From positions 1 through 39,227 of the forward strand of contig NZ_JASITE010000030.1 in assembly GCF_030767025.1 (NCBI RefSeq): 39,227 nt of DNA, read 5' to 3'. The notes beneath the pieces were generated by a model. The model searched no databases. It saw only the letters and a list, made by a program, of their open reading frames with translations, and was not told the DNA's origin. Position numbers and translations under genes: made by a program. The stretch comes from Nocardia sp. CC227C. Its GTDB lineage: Bacteria; Actinomycetota; Actinomycetes; Mycobacteriales; Mycobacteriaceae. Each line of letters opens with the position of its first letter. Position 1 is the stretch's first letter. Positions 1 to 27,933 of this stretch are shown in pieces.

Positions 1-20667
<20,667 letters not shown>

Positions 20668-20674
20668 TCCGCGA

Positions 20675-20709
20675 CCGCCGGTGTGGCGCGCAGCGCACCA
20701 CACCGGCGG
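20675..20709 (+). terminator. Strong stem-loop after the NRPS stop
   Basis: CCGCCGGTGTGG (20675-20686) and CCACACCGGCGG (20698-20709) form a perfect 12-bp stem with an 11-nt loop, starting 8 nt after the TAG stop. There is no T tract, as is common for actinobacterial terminators. It probably ends the NRPS transcript and separates it from the ABC genes. Confidence 0.75.
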
Positions 20710-20780
20710 ACCCGTTGTGGCGCGGACCCGTGGCTCCTGCGAGCCCACAGACTCGAGGCCGCCGCGGGCCGACAGGCCCT

Positions 20781-20822
20781 GGGCTCTGCGAGCCCGCGGC
20801 CCCGGGCATCGCCGATGCCCGG
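20781..20822 (+). terminator. Further hairpins between the NRPS and the ABC genes
   Basis: GGGCT-CTGCG-AGCCC (20781-20795) and CCGGGCATCG-C-CGATGCCCGG (20802-20822; the 10-bp arms would fold as at least 7 bp with a 7-nt loop) follow the main stem-loop. A related GGCTCCTGCGAGCC element lies near 20730-20745. Together they fill much of the 306-bp gap. They may be extra terminators or a mobile-repeat remnant. Confidence 0.45.
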
Positions 20823-20909
20823 ACCTGTGACGCGAACCGGTCGGTCGAGCACCTCTGGCTCGGGGAGGGGCGGTCCACGTGGCGCACGGGCCGCCGACTG
20901 CGGCGATCG

Positions 20910-20938
20910 TTACCGTTCGCGGTGGTCGCGCCTATATT
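20910..20938 (+). promoter_or_regulatory. Candidate promoter of the ABC operon
   Basis: TTACCG (20910-20915) and TATATT (20933-20938) are separated by 17 nt, close to a sigma-70-type layout. The ABC ATPase ATG lies 36 nt past the -10 box, with a GGGAGAGGGG ribosome site about 20961-20970. TATATT stands out in this GC-rich DNA. Confidence 0.6.
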
Positions 20939-20973
20939 CGTGATGGGCGAGGCGCGCCCGGGAGAGGGGCACC

Positions 20974-21738
20974 ATGGAGGCGAACGGGCGACCGGCGCTC
21001 GAACTGGACGGGCTGTACAAGAAGTTCGGTGGGCCCTGGGTGGTGGAGGGCGTGAGCCTGGCCGTGCCGCCCGGGTCGTTCTTCGGACTGGTGGGGCCGA
21101 ACGGGGCCGGTAAGACGACCACCCTGTCGATGGCGGTGGGGTTGTTGCGGCCCGACCACGGGGCCGCCCGGATCTTCGGCACCGATGTGTGGACCGATCC
21201 GGTGCGGGCCAAGACCATGGTCGGGGTGCTGCCGGACGGGCTGTCGCTGCCGGAACGGCTCACCGGGCGAGAGCTGTTGAACTACACCGGATCACTGCGC
21301 GGCATGCCGCAGGCGACGGTGGTGGAGCGCACCGACGAGCTGCTGCACGTGCTCGAACTCGACGGCGCGGAGAACACCGTGGTGGTGGACTATTCGGCCG
21401 GTATGCGGAAGAAGATCGGGCTCGCCACCGCGCTGCTGCACGCACCGAAACTGCTGGTGCTCGACGAACCGTTCGAGGCGGTGGACCCGGTGTCGGCCTC
21501 GACCATCCGCACCATCCTCCAGCGCTTCGTGGCCGCCGGGGGTTCGGTGGTGCTCTCCAGTCATGTGATGGCGCTGGTGGAGAACCTGTGCGATCAGGTC
21601 ACGGTGATCAGCCACGGCCGGGTGGTGGCGCGCGGCAGCGTCGCCGAGGTGCGCGGCGAGGGCACCCTCGAGGAAGCGTTCGTGCGCCTGGTCGGCGGCC
21701 GGGTGGCCGGAGACGAGGGGTTGTCGTGGTTGGCGTGA
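20974..21738 (+). CDS. ABC transporter ATP-binding protein
   Basis: 254-residue ATPase that powers a membrane exporter together with the permease encoded next. Walker A is GPNGAGKTT (about residues 43-51), the Q-loop region reads GVLPDG, the signature is YSAGMRKK rather than LSGGQ, Walker B is LLVLDEPF and the H-loop is SSHV. The variant signature and single domain fit the ABC-2-like, DrrA/CcmA-style ATPases. The ATG at 20974 has a strong ribosome site (GGGAGAGGGG) just upstream. The stop overlaps the permease start (TGATG), so the two proteins are translationally coupled. It has its own promoter and is cut off from the NRPS by hairpins, so export of the NRPS product is possible but not shown. 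The substrate is unknown. Confidence 0.93.
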   Translation: MEANGRPALELDGLYKKFGGPWVVEGVSLAVPPGSFFGLVGPNGAGKTTTLSMAVGLLRPDHGAARIFGTDVWTDPVRAKTMVGVLPDGLSLPERLTGRELLNYTGSLRGMPQATVVERTDELLHVLELDGAENTVVVDYSAGMRKKIGLATALLHAPKLLVLDEPFEAVDPVSASTIRTILQRFVAAGGSVVLSSHVMALVENLCDQVTVISHGRVVARGSVAEVRGEGTLEEAFVRLVGGRVAGDEGLSWLA

Positions 21739-23300
21739 TGATCCGCATGCGGCTGCGGCTCACCGCACGCGGCATGCGCAGCGGGCGCGGTGCCATCGGC
21801 TTCTGGCTCGGCATCGTCTTCGGCGTCATCGCCGCCGTGATCACCCTGCTGCTGGTCGGCTTCGGCGCGCCCGACAATCTCTACGGGGCAACGAATATCG
21901 CCGCCGCCCTGTACACCGCCTGGACGCTGGGCTGGCTGTGCGGACCCGTTCTCACCGGCAGCAGCGACGAGACGCTGCAACCCGAGCACTTCCGCCTGCT
22001 GCCGTTGAGCGACCGGCAACTCGCCTACGGCCTGGCGGCCGCCGCCTTCGCCGGCCCGGCCGTACTGGTGAATCTGCTCGCCTTCTCCGGATTGGCCGTG
22101 CTCGCAGCGCCGTACGGCCTCGGCGCGGTGCTGGTGGCCGTGGTCGGCGCGATACTGCAACTGATCTTCGTGGTGCTGCTGTCGCGGGCGCTCACCGGCT
22201 GGATCGGCGCGGCCATGCGGTCCCGGCGCGGCCGCGATCTGGGCGTGCTGCTGGCCGGCCTGCTCGGCCTGGCCTACTACCCGCTCAACCTGATCATCGG
22301 CAGTCTCGGTCCGAAACTGCGCGACGCTCCCGAGGGCGTGGGCAATCTGCTGCGCGCGGTCCCGTCCGGATGGGCCGCCTACGCGGTGGAGTCCGCCGCC
22401 TCCGGAAACTGGTTGCGGGCGCTGCTGCCGCTGGCCGGACTGGTCGTGCTGTCGCTGCTGCTGTGGGAGGCGTGGGCGTGGCTGCTCGGCCGCCGCCTCA
22501 CCACCCCGCCCGCACCCGCCGAGGAGGTACGTGCGGGCGGGCGCGCCGGATTGCTGGACCGCCTGCTGCCCGTCAGCCCGACCGGTGCCGTGGTGCGCAA
22601 GGAACTGCGCACCTGGTGGCGCGACGGTCGCCGCCGGGCTACCCTGCTGCCCCTGCTGCTCATCGGTTTCGCACTGCCGGTCTTCCTGGCGATTCAGAAC
22701 GGGAGCACCACCTTCGTGCCGTTCGCGGGCGCGTTCGTGGTGTGGCTGGCCGCCATGTCGGGGACCAACCTGTACGGCTTCGACGGCACCGCCCTCTGGC
22801 AGACCCTGGTCACCCCGGATGCGGCGCGCGCGGATGTGCGCGGCCGGGTGCTGGCCTGGTTGTTGCTGGTCGCGCCGGTAGCCGTGGTCGCCGCCGTGGT
22901 GCTGCCGGGCGCGGTCGGGCAATCGCGGCTGTACCCCTGGGCGCTGTCCACGCTGCCGGTGCTGCTGGGGGTCGGCGCGGCCGCGGTGATCTTCTTGTCC
23001 ACCTACGCCCCCTATCCGATGCCGCCGAATCGGGGCAATCCCTTCGCGTCCTCCGGCAATCCGGGCTGCTTCAAGATCCTCATGCAGTTGGCGGTCGGGC
23101 TGGGTCAGCTGGTGGTCTCGCTGCCGGTGATCGCACTGCTGGGAATCGGTGCGAGCCTTGATAATCCGTTCCTGCTCTGGTCGGCGCTGCCGGTGGGGAT
23201 CGCGATCGGGATCGGTTCCGGGCTGTTGGGCGTCTCGTTGGCGGCCAAGCGGTTGGAGGCGCGCGGTCCGGAGCTGCTCGCCGAGGTCAAACCCCGCTGA
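21738..23300 (+). CDS. ABC transporter permease
   Basis: 520-residue polytopic membrane protein, the partner of the ATPase before it. Hydrophobic segments are plain: FWLGIVFGVIAAVITLLLVGF near the N terminus, LVNLLAFSGLAVLAAPYGLGAV, ALLPLAGLVVLSLLLW, LLPLLLIGFALPVFLAI, and the last pair near residues 430-500. About 12 membrane segments are likely, in two halves around a charged cytoplasmic stretch (RLLPVSPTGAVVRKELRTWWRDGRRR). The ATG at 21738 overlaps the ATPase stop as TGATG; a GTG at 21735 (GTGA overlap) is the alternative start. ACGAGGGG lies about 18 nt upstream. It resembles actinobacterial ABC-2-type permeases that act with a single ATPase. The substrate cannot be deduced. Confidence 0.88.
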   Translation: MIRMRLRLTARGMRSGRGAIGFWLGIVFGVIAAVITLLLVGFGAPDNLYGATNIAAALYTAWTLGWLCGPVLTGSSDETLQPEHFRLLPLSDRQLAYGLAAAAFAGPAVLVNLLAFSGLAVLAAPYGLGAVLVAVVGAILQLIFVVLLSRALTGWIGAAMRSRRGRDLGVLLAGLLGLAYYPLNLIIGSLGPKLRDAPEGVGNLLRAVPSGWAAYAVESAASGNWLRALLPLAGLVVLSLLLWEAWAWLLGRRLTTPPAPAEEVRAGGRAGLLDRLLPVSPTGAVVRKELRTWWRDGRRRATLLPLLLIGFALPVFLAIQNGSTTFVPFAGAFVVWLAAMSGTNLYGFDGTALWQTLVTPDAARADVRGRVLAWLLLVAPVAVVAAVVLPGAVGQSRLYPWALSTLPVLLGVGAAAVIFLSTYAPYPMPPNRGNPFASSGNPGCFKILMQLAVGLGQLVVSLPVIALLGIGASLDNPFLLWSALPVGIAIGIGSGLLGVSLAAKRLEARGPELLAEVKPR

Positions 23301-23327
23301 CCCGGCCGCGCCGCCCGAGTGCGCGCG

Positions 23328-23374
23328 GGCTACTCGGATTGCCGCCGCGTCCACCGCCGCGGATTCGGGTAGCC
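23328..23374 (+). terminator. Candidate terminator after the ABC operon
   Basis: GGCTACTCG (23328-23336) can pair with CGGGTAGCC (23366-23374) over 9 bp with one G-U pair, leaving a 29-nt GC-rich loop. It starts 28 nt after the permease stop. Confidence 0.4.
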
Positions 23375-23480
23375 GACTACTGCCGAGATTCGCGGGAAAT
23401 CAGCGCAGGCTGACGGCGCCGGGCGAGAAATCCCGTTTCCGCCCGCTCGTCGCAGTCGACTTCCCTGGGAGGCAAGACAA

Positions 23481-24900
23481 GTGGACCAGATCCTGTATTG
23501 GAACGCGGTGACCCTCGAATCGGACCGTGTCGCGCATACCGAACCGAAGCAGGCCGAGCGCGGAGTCCGCGGTCCGATCGGCAGTTCACGGGCGTCCGCC
23601 ATCGTGCACCTGGCCATGCACGACGCGTACTTCTCCATCGTCGGCGCGCCGCACGGCACCTGGCTCACCGCGCCGCCGGTGGCGGCCAACGGCGCAGCGG
23701 TGGCGGCGGCCGTGGCCGCGGCCGCCCACACCACCCTCGCGGCGCTGTATCCGGCGCAGACGCTGCGTTTGGACCGGGCGCTGCGGGAGGCCGAGCTGCC
23801 CGGCCCCGGCATCGGTCGCGGCACCGCGCACGGGCAGGCCGTCGCCCGCGCGGTGCTGCGGGCCCGCAAGGGCGATCCGGGGACCGACGACAAGAACTAC
23901 CTGCCCGATACCGCCCCGCCCAATCACCGCCCGGACCCGGTGAATCCGGCGCAGGGGTATTACGCGCCCGACTACGGCGCTCGCTCACGGTGTTTCGCGG
24001 TGGGCACCCGCTACACCCTGGACCCGCCGCCGAAGGGGAACGACCCGCGCTACCTCGAGGCGCTGCGCGAGGTGCGGGGGGAAGGGCATCGCGCCCGAGG
24101 CCGCCGCCACGCTGCCGACCGGCATCGCTGCGCGCACGGCCGCCGAAACACTGGTCGGCCTGTTCTGGGCCCACGACGGGGCCAAGGGACTCGGCACCCC
24201 GCCGCGCTTCTACAACCAGATCGTGCGCGCGCTGGCGGCGGCGCGGAACAATACCGCCGATCAGAACGCCCGGCTGTTCGCGCTGGTCAACACCGCGCTC
24301 GCCGATGCCGGAATCCTGGCCTGGGACGACAAGTACCGGCACAACCTGTGGCGTCCGATCCTCGGCATCCGCGAGTTGGATCCGTCCATGGGGTCGGACG
24401 GCTCGCCGGGACAGGCACTGGACGCCGACTGCGATCCCTGCTGGCGGCCCTACGGTGCGCCGCGCAGCAATGAGGTCGCCTTCAATTTCAGCCCGCCGTT
24501 CCCGGCCTACCCTTCCGGTCACGCCACCTTCGGCGCGGCCGCCTTCCAGATGCTTCGCCGCTGCTACGGCGTCGACGTCGACGGCCCCGACACCCTCACC
24601 GACGGCATGGGTTTCGTCTCCGGCGAACTCGACGGTCACACCACCGACAATGACGGCGTGGTCCGCCCCCGGCACATCCGCCGCTTCCCGGGCGGCCTCT
24701 GGCAGATGATGGAGGAGAACGGCCGCAGCCGCGTGTACCTGGGCGTGCACTGGTCCTTCGACGCCTTCGTCACCGGGCCGGGCGGCGGAATGGACCTGTC
24801 CCGCAATATCGGCGGCGTGCGGCTCGGCCGCGATATCGCCGACGACCTGTGGACGAGCGGCCTGAAACAGTGTCAGGCCGCCGGTCCCAGACTGCCCTGA
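23481..24900 (+). pseudogene. Vanadium-dependent haloperoxidase-type protein, frameshifted
   Basis: Vanadate-binding haloperoxidase/PAP2 phosphatase superfamily, about 472 residues if read through. The N-terminal part (MDQILYWNAVTLES..., ALAIVHLAMHDAYFS-like helix) runs in one frame from the GTG at 23481, which has GGGAGG 8 nt upstream. The C-terminal part is in the next frame and has the full vanadate pocket: K (24331) with RP six residues on (KX6RP), PSGH (24511-24522), and SR-X5-H-X3-D (Ser 24727, His 24748, Asp 24760). The frames switch at a run of six G at 24076-24081; removing one G restores an unbroken protein (VRGKGIAPEAAATL...). All catalytic residues lie after the shift, so if the shift is real the product is dead. 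A sequencing error in the homopolymer is the main alternative. Confidence 0.85.
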
Positions 24901-24924
24901 ACCGCCTCGGCGGGTAATTGCCGT

Positions 24925-24966
24925 GCGGAACATTGCTGCGGCAGACAGACCCGACGAGTGTTCCGC
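24925..24966. promoter_or_regulatory. Inverted repeat upstream of the MarR gene
   Basis: GCGGAACA (24925-24932) and TGTTCCGC (24959-24966) are perfect 8-bp inverted copies, 26 nt apart, between the haloperoxidase stop and the MarR promoter. They could form a terminator stem for the haloperoxidase transcript or two operator half-sites for the MarR protein. Confidence 0.45.
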
Positions 24967-24997
24967 GTGTCAACTATCCGCGCTACAGCCTCGCGGT

Positions 24998-25003
24998 TAG
25001 GCT
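24998..25003 (+). promoter_or_regulatory. -10 box for leaderless MarR transcript
   Basis: TAGGCT fits TANNNT and lies 8 nt before the GTG at 25012, which places the transcription start at or next to the start codon. There is no ribosome site before this GTG. Confidence 0.55.
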
Positions 25004-25011
25004 CTGCGGCC

Positions 25012-25494
25012 GTGGACCCCAAACGCCTCTTCGAGGACTCGCGACTCACCACCATCGGACTGTTCCTCGAGGTGCACGAGGGCCTGCTGGCGAAGCTCGA
25101 ACCGATCTCGAAGAAGAACGGGCTCTCCGGACTGGATCTCAACGCGCTCATGCGGCTGAGCCGGTCGCCGGGGCGCAAGCTGCGCATGACCGATCTGGCC
25201 GCGCAGACGGGGCTCTCGACCAGTGGCGTCACCCGGCTCGTTGACCGGTTGGAGCGCAATGGATTCGTGCGACGGGAATCCGCGCCGGGGGATCGCCGCA
25301 GCTTCTACGCGGTGCTGACGGCCGCCGGGGCGACCCGGGTGGCCCGGGTGCTGCCCGCCTACCTCGACGCGGTGGACGAGTGGTTCATCGGGCGGCTCAG
25401 CGCCGAGCAGCTCGATGCCATGGTGGCGGGGTTGCGGGTGATCCGGGACGCCGTGCACCCAGACGCCGCCCAGACCTCGGACGGGTCGCGCTAG
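25012..25494 (+). CDS. MarR-family transcriptional regulator
   Basis: 160-residue winged-helix repressor or activator. The recognition region reads MTDLAAQTGLSTSGVTRLVD, followed by LERNGFVRRESAPGDRRSFYAVLT, where the DRR turn of the wing is the hallmark of MarR proteins. The flanking helices (N-terminal TTIGLFLEVHEGLLAKLEPIS and C-terminal LDAVDEWFIGRLSAEQLDAMV) form the dimer interface. The GTG at 25012 is chosen because a TANNNT -10 box lies 8 nt upstream (leaderless); an in-frame GTG at 24958 would add 18 residues but has no support. It follows the haloperoxidase gene on the same strand and may control it. Its TAG stop shares the CTAG tetramer with the stop of the opposing WYL gene. Confidence 0.9.
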   Translation: MDPKRLFEDSRLTTIGLFLEVHEGLLAKLEPISKKNGLSGLDLNALMRLSRSPGRKLRMTDLAAQTGLSTSGVTRLVDRLERNGFVRRESAPGDRRSFYAVLTAAGATRVARVLPAYLDAVDEWFIGRLSAEQLDAMVAGLRVIRDAVHPDAAQTSDGSR

Positions 25495-26441
25495 CCGGTG
25501 GCCGCCGCGAGCCGGGCGGTGAGGGTTCGGATGTGGTCGACGAGCTCCGGTGGTTCGTGGATCCGGCAGTCGAAGCCGAAAACGCCTACGTAGATCGCCA
25601 ATTCGTCGAGGGAGTCGGAACCGGTGTGCAGGACACAGGTTTCCGCGTCGACCGCCTCGATCACGCCGACCGTCGGCGCGATGCGGTCGGCGGCCACCTC
25701 CGCGGGTACGTACAGCGTGACGCGCGCCCGGTAGCGATACGGGTCGGTGCTCACGCCGCGTGAGACGAATCCCGCCGGATCGACCTCCGGTGCGTCGCGC
25801 GGAGCGAAGCGCGGGCCGGTCGGGACACGCGGGGTGAGGCGGTCCACCCGGTAGGTGCGCCAGTCGTCGCGGTCGATATCCCAGCCGAGCAGATACCAGT
25901 GCCGCCCGGTGTGGACCAGTCGGTGCGGTTCGACGGTGCGACGGCTCTCGGTGCCCTGATGGGTGCGATAGTCGAAGCGCAGGCGCTCGTGATCGCGGAT
26001 GACGGCGGCCAGCGTGGTGAGCACGTCCGGGTCGACACGGGCGGACCCGGCGGGCACGGTGACCGTGGCCGCCTCCAGCGCCGCCACCCGATGCCGCAGT
26101 CGTGACGGCAGCACCCGTTCGAGTTTGGCGAGGGCGCGCAGCGAACTCTCCTCGATACCGGCGATGGTGCCGCCGGCCGCGGTGCGGAGCCCGACGGCAA
26201 CCGCGATGGCCTCGTCGTCGTCGAGCAGCAGCGGTGGCAGCTTCGCGCCCGCGCCCAGCCGATATCCGGCCGCGCCCGCGACGGCGTCCACCGGATAGCC
26301 GAGGGTGCGCAGCTTGTCGATATCGCGGCGGACCGTGCGCACATCCACCTCGAGGCGTTCCGCCAGCTCGGAACCCGTCCAGTCGCGCGGTGTCTGGAGC
26401 AGCGACAGCAGTCGCAGCAGTCGCGCGGAAGTTTCCAACAC
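25491..26441 (-). CDS. WYL-domain transcriptional regulator (YafY/DeoR-like HTH)
   Basis: 316-residue regulator. The N-terminal winged HTH reads SARLLRLLSLLQTPRDWTG, then SELAERLEVDVRTVRRDIDKLRTLGYPV. The WYL domain includes HRLVHTGRHWYLLGWD and WRTYRVDRL (about residues 175-205), and a WCX-type C-terminal domain follows. WYL domains bind ligands or nucleic acids; the ligand here is unknown. The gene starts with GTG at 26441, 7 nt after a -10-like CAGAAT, so it is probably leaderless. It is divergent from the epoxide-hydrolase gene across a 63-bp gap with an inverted CTAGG repeat, which makes that gene the likely target. Its stop overlaps the MarR stop on the other strand. Confidence 0.92.
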   Translation of the reverse strand: MLETSARLLRLLSLLQTPRDWTGSELAERLEVDVRTVRRDIDKLRTLGYPVDAVAGAAGYRLGAGAKLPPLLLDDDEAIAVAVGLRTAAGGTIAGIEESSLRALAKLERVLPSRLRHRVAALEAATVTVPAGSARVDPDVLTTLAAVIRDHERLRFDYRTHQGTESRRTVEPHRLVHTGRHWYLLGWDIDRDDWRTYRVDRLTPRVPTGPRFAPRDAPEVDPAGFVSRGVSTDPYRYRARVTLYVPAEVAADRIAPTVGVIEAVDAETCVLHTGSDSLDELAIYVGVFGFDCRIHEPPELVDHIRTLTARLAAATG

Positions 26442-26462
26442 ATTCCGGATTCTGCCGTACAG

Positions 26463-26483
26463 CTAGGGCGAAAGCTGTCCTAG
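26463..26483. promoter_or_regulatory. Candidate operator between the WYL regulator and epoxide hydrolase
   Basis: CTAGG (26463-26467) and CCTAG (26479-26483) are inverted copies spaced by 11 nt, about one helical turn between half-sites, in the 63-bp divergent gap. It lies upstream of both -10 boxes. CTAG is scarce in such GC-rich DNA, which adds some weight. Confidence 0.4.
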
Positions 26484-26491
26484 GTGGCTCG

Positions 26492-26497
26492 TAGCGT
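26492..26497 (+). promoter_or_regulatory. -10 box for leaderless epoxide hydrolase transcript
   Basis: TAGCGT (TANNNT) is exactly 7 nt before the ATG at 26505, and no ribosome site is visible. This decides the start against the GTG at 26484. Confidence 0.55.
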
Positions 26498-26504
26498 AGT
26501 TCTC

Positions 26505-27668
26505 ATGAGCCACCAGAGCACCGACATCACCCCCTTCCGGATCGAGATTCCGCAGCGGCAGCTCGACGATCTGCGCGCCCGACTCGACGCGGCCCGCCTG
26601 CCCGCACCGCTGCCCGGCGACGACTGGGACACCGGTGTGCCCACGCACTGGCTGCGCGAGCTGGTCGACTACTGGCGCAGCGAATACGACTGGCGCGCCG
26701 CCGAGGAGCGGATCAACCGGCACCCGCAGTTCACCACCGAGATCGACGGACAGCGCATCCACTTCCTGCACGTGCGCTCGCCCGAACCGGACGCGGTGCC
26801 GCTGCTCATGACGCACGGCTGGCCCGGGTCGATCGTCGAATTCCTGGACGTCATCGGCCCGCTCACCGATCCGCGCGCCCACGGCGGGAATCCCGAAGAC
26901 GCCTTCCACCTGGTGATTCCGTCGCTGCCGGGCTTCGGATTCTCCGGTCCGGTGGCCGATTCCGGGTGGAATGTCGAGCGCATCGCGCGCACCTGGGCAG
27001 AACTCATGCGACGCCTCGGCTACGACCGCTTCGGCGTCCAGGGCGGCGATATCGGCGCGGCGGTGAGCCCCGAGGTCGGCCGGGTGGCGACCGGGCACGT
27101 GATCGGCGTGCACATGAACGGCCCCGGGCCGATTCCGGAACTGCCGCTGCCGGAGGCGGAGATGGCTTCGCTCACCGATCTCGAGCGCGATCGCATCCAC
27201 CGGATCGAGGCATTCATGCGGGAGGAGTTCGGCTATATCGCGATCCAGTCCACGCGGCCGCAGGCACTGGCCTACGGACTGGTGGACTCCCCGGTGGGAC
27301 AGCTGGCCTGGATCATGGACAAGTTCCGCGAGTGGACGTATCCGCGGGCCGTGGCGCCGGACAAGATCATCGACCGGGATCGGCTGCTCACCAATGTGAT
27401 GATCTACTGGCTGACCGGCACCGCGGGGTCGGCGGCGTACGTCGGGTACGCGCAGGACCGGGCGTGGGGTCAGCAGGCGGTCGACTCCGGCGTGCCCACC
27501 GGCGTGATCGTCTTCGCGCACGATATCGGCATCCGCGAGTACGCGGAGGCCGAGCACACGATCACGCACTGGGTGGACGTCGAGGATCGCGGCGGGCACT
27601 TCGCCGCCATGGAGGAGCCGCAGCTGCTGACCGACGACATCCGAGAGTTCTTCCGCGGCCTGCGGTGA
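26505..27668 (+). CDS. Epoxide hydrolase, alpha/beta-hydrolase fold with EHN domain
   Basis: 387-residue enzyme expected to open epoxides to vicinal diols by way of an aspartyl ester. The first 110 residues match the epoxide hydrolase N-terminal lid (PFRIEIPQRQLDDLRARLDAARLP, WLRELVDYWRSEYDWRAAEERINRHPQF). The hydrolase core has the oxyanion motif HGWPG (His codon 26814), the nucleophile Asp in GGDIGA (codon 27048) and the catalytic His in GGHFAAMEEP (codon 27597); the acidic partner is probably in the FAHDIG region. Length and order fit the microsomal-EH-like family of actinobacteria. The ATG at 26505 is preferred over the GTG at 26484 because of the -10 box 7 nt before it. Probably regulated by the divergent WYL protein. 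No signal peptide is seen, so it should be cytosolic. Confidence 0.93.
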   Translation: MSHQSTDITPFRIEIPQRQLDDLRARLDAARLPAPLPGDDWDTGVPTHWLRELVDYWRSEYDWRAAEERINRHPQFTTEIDGQRIHFLHVRSPEPDAVPLLMTHGWPGSIVEFLDVIGPLTDPRAHGGNPEDAFHLVIPSLPGFGFSGPVADSGWNVERIARTWAELMRRLGYDRFGVQGGDIGAAVSPEVGRVATGHVIGVHMNGPGPIPELPLPEAEMASLTDLERDRIHRIEAFMREEFGYIAIQSTRPQALAYGLVDSPVGQLAWIMDKFREWTYPRAVAPDKIIDRDRLLTNVMIYWLTGTAGSAAYVGYAQDRAWGQQAVDSGVPTGVIVFAHDIGIREYAEAEHTITHWVDVEDRGGHFAAMEEPQLLTDDIREFFRGLR

Positions 27669-27931
27669 CGGCTCGCCCGCAGCCCACCGCGCCGCGCAGG
27701 GAGCCGAGGCCCAGCGTGGCGGGTGCGAGCAGCCAGCGTCCACCCGCCACCGCGACACCCGCCTCGCCCTCGGGCAGGCGGGTCACGCCGGGTGCGGGCG
27801 GCACGGTGCGGTGCCCAGGGCCGCCAACCGATAGCGCGGCCCAGCGCGCAGCGGACCGGCCCAGCGCGCAGCGGGCCGTCCGCCACGAGGGCGGCGGCGA
27901 TCGCGTGCTCGGTGCGCCGGGGAATCCACAC
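27669..27931 (-). pseudogene. Decayed gene fragment, possibly the allophanate hydrolase C-terminal domain
   Basis: Right after the carboxyltransferase stop (TAA 27936-27934), a GTG at 27931 opens a minus-strand frame reading WIPRRTEHAIAAALVADGPL. The frame is broken by a 20-bp tandem duplication (27837-27876); removing one copy joins it to RYRLAALGT. A second one-base shift near 27800 leads to VPPAPGVTRLPEGEAG, then LAPATLGLGSLRGAVG. The order RYRL / PGVxRLPEGE / LGLGSL resembles the small C-terminal domain of AtzF-type allophanate hydrolases (RYRLYAL, PGLVRV.EGG, LGIGTV). That enzyme is the expected last gene of such an operon. The amidase domain is absent. The assignment rests on short motifs and context, so it is weak; a noncoding spacer is the alternative. 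Confidence 0.35.
27837..27874. repeat. 20-bp tandem duplication
   Basis: CGGCCCAGCGCGCAGCGG occurs at 27837-27854 and again at 27857-27874, period 20. As 20 is not a multiple of three, it breaks the minus-strand frame described for this stretch. Confidence 0.85.
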
Positions 27932-27933
27932 CG

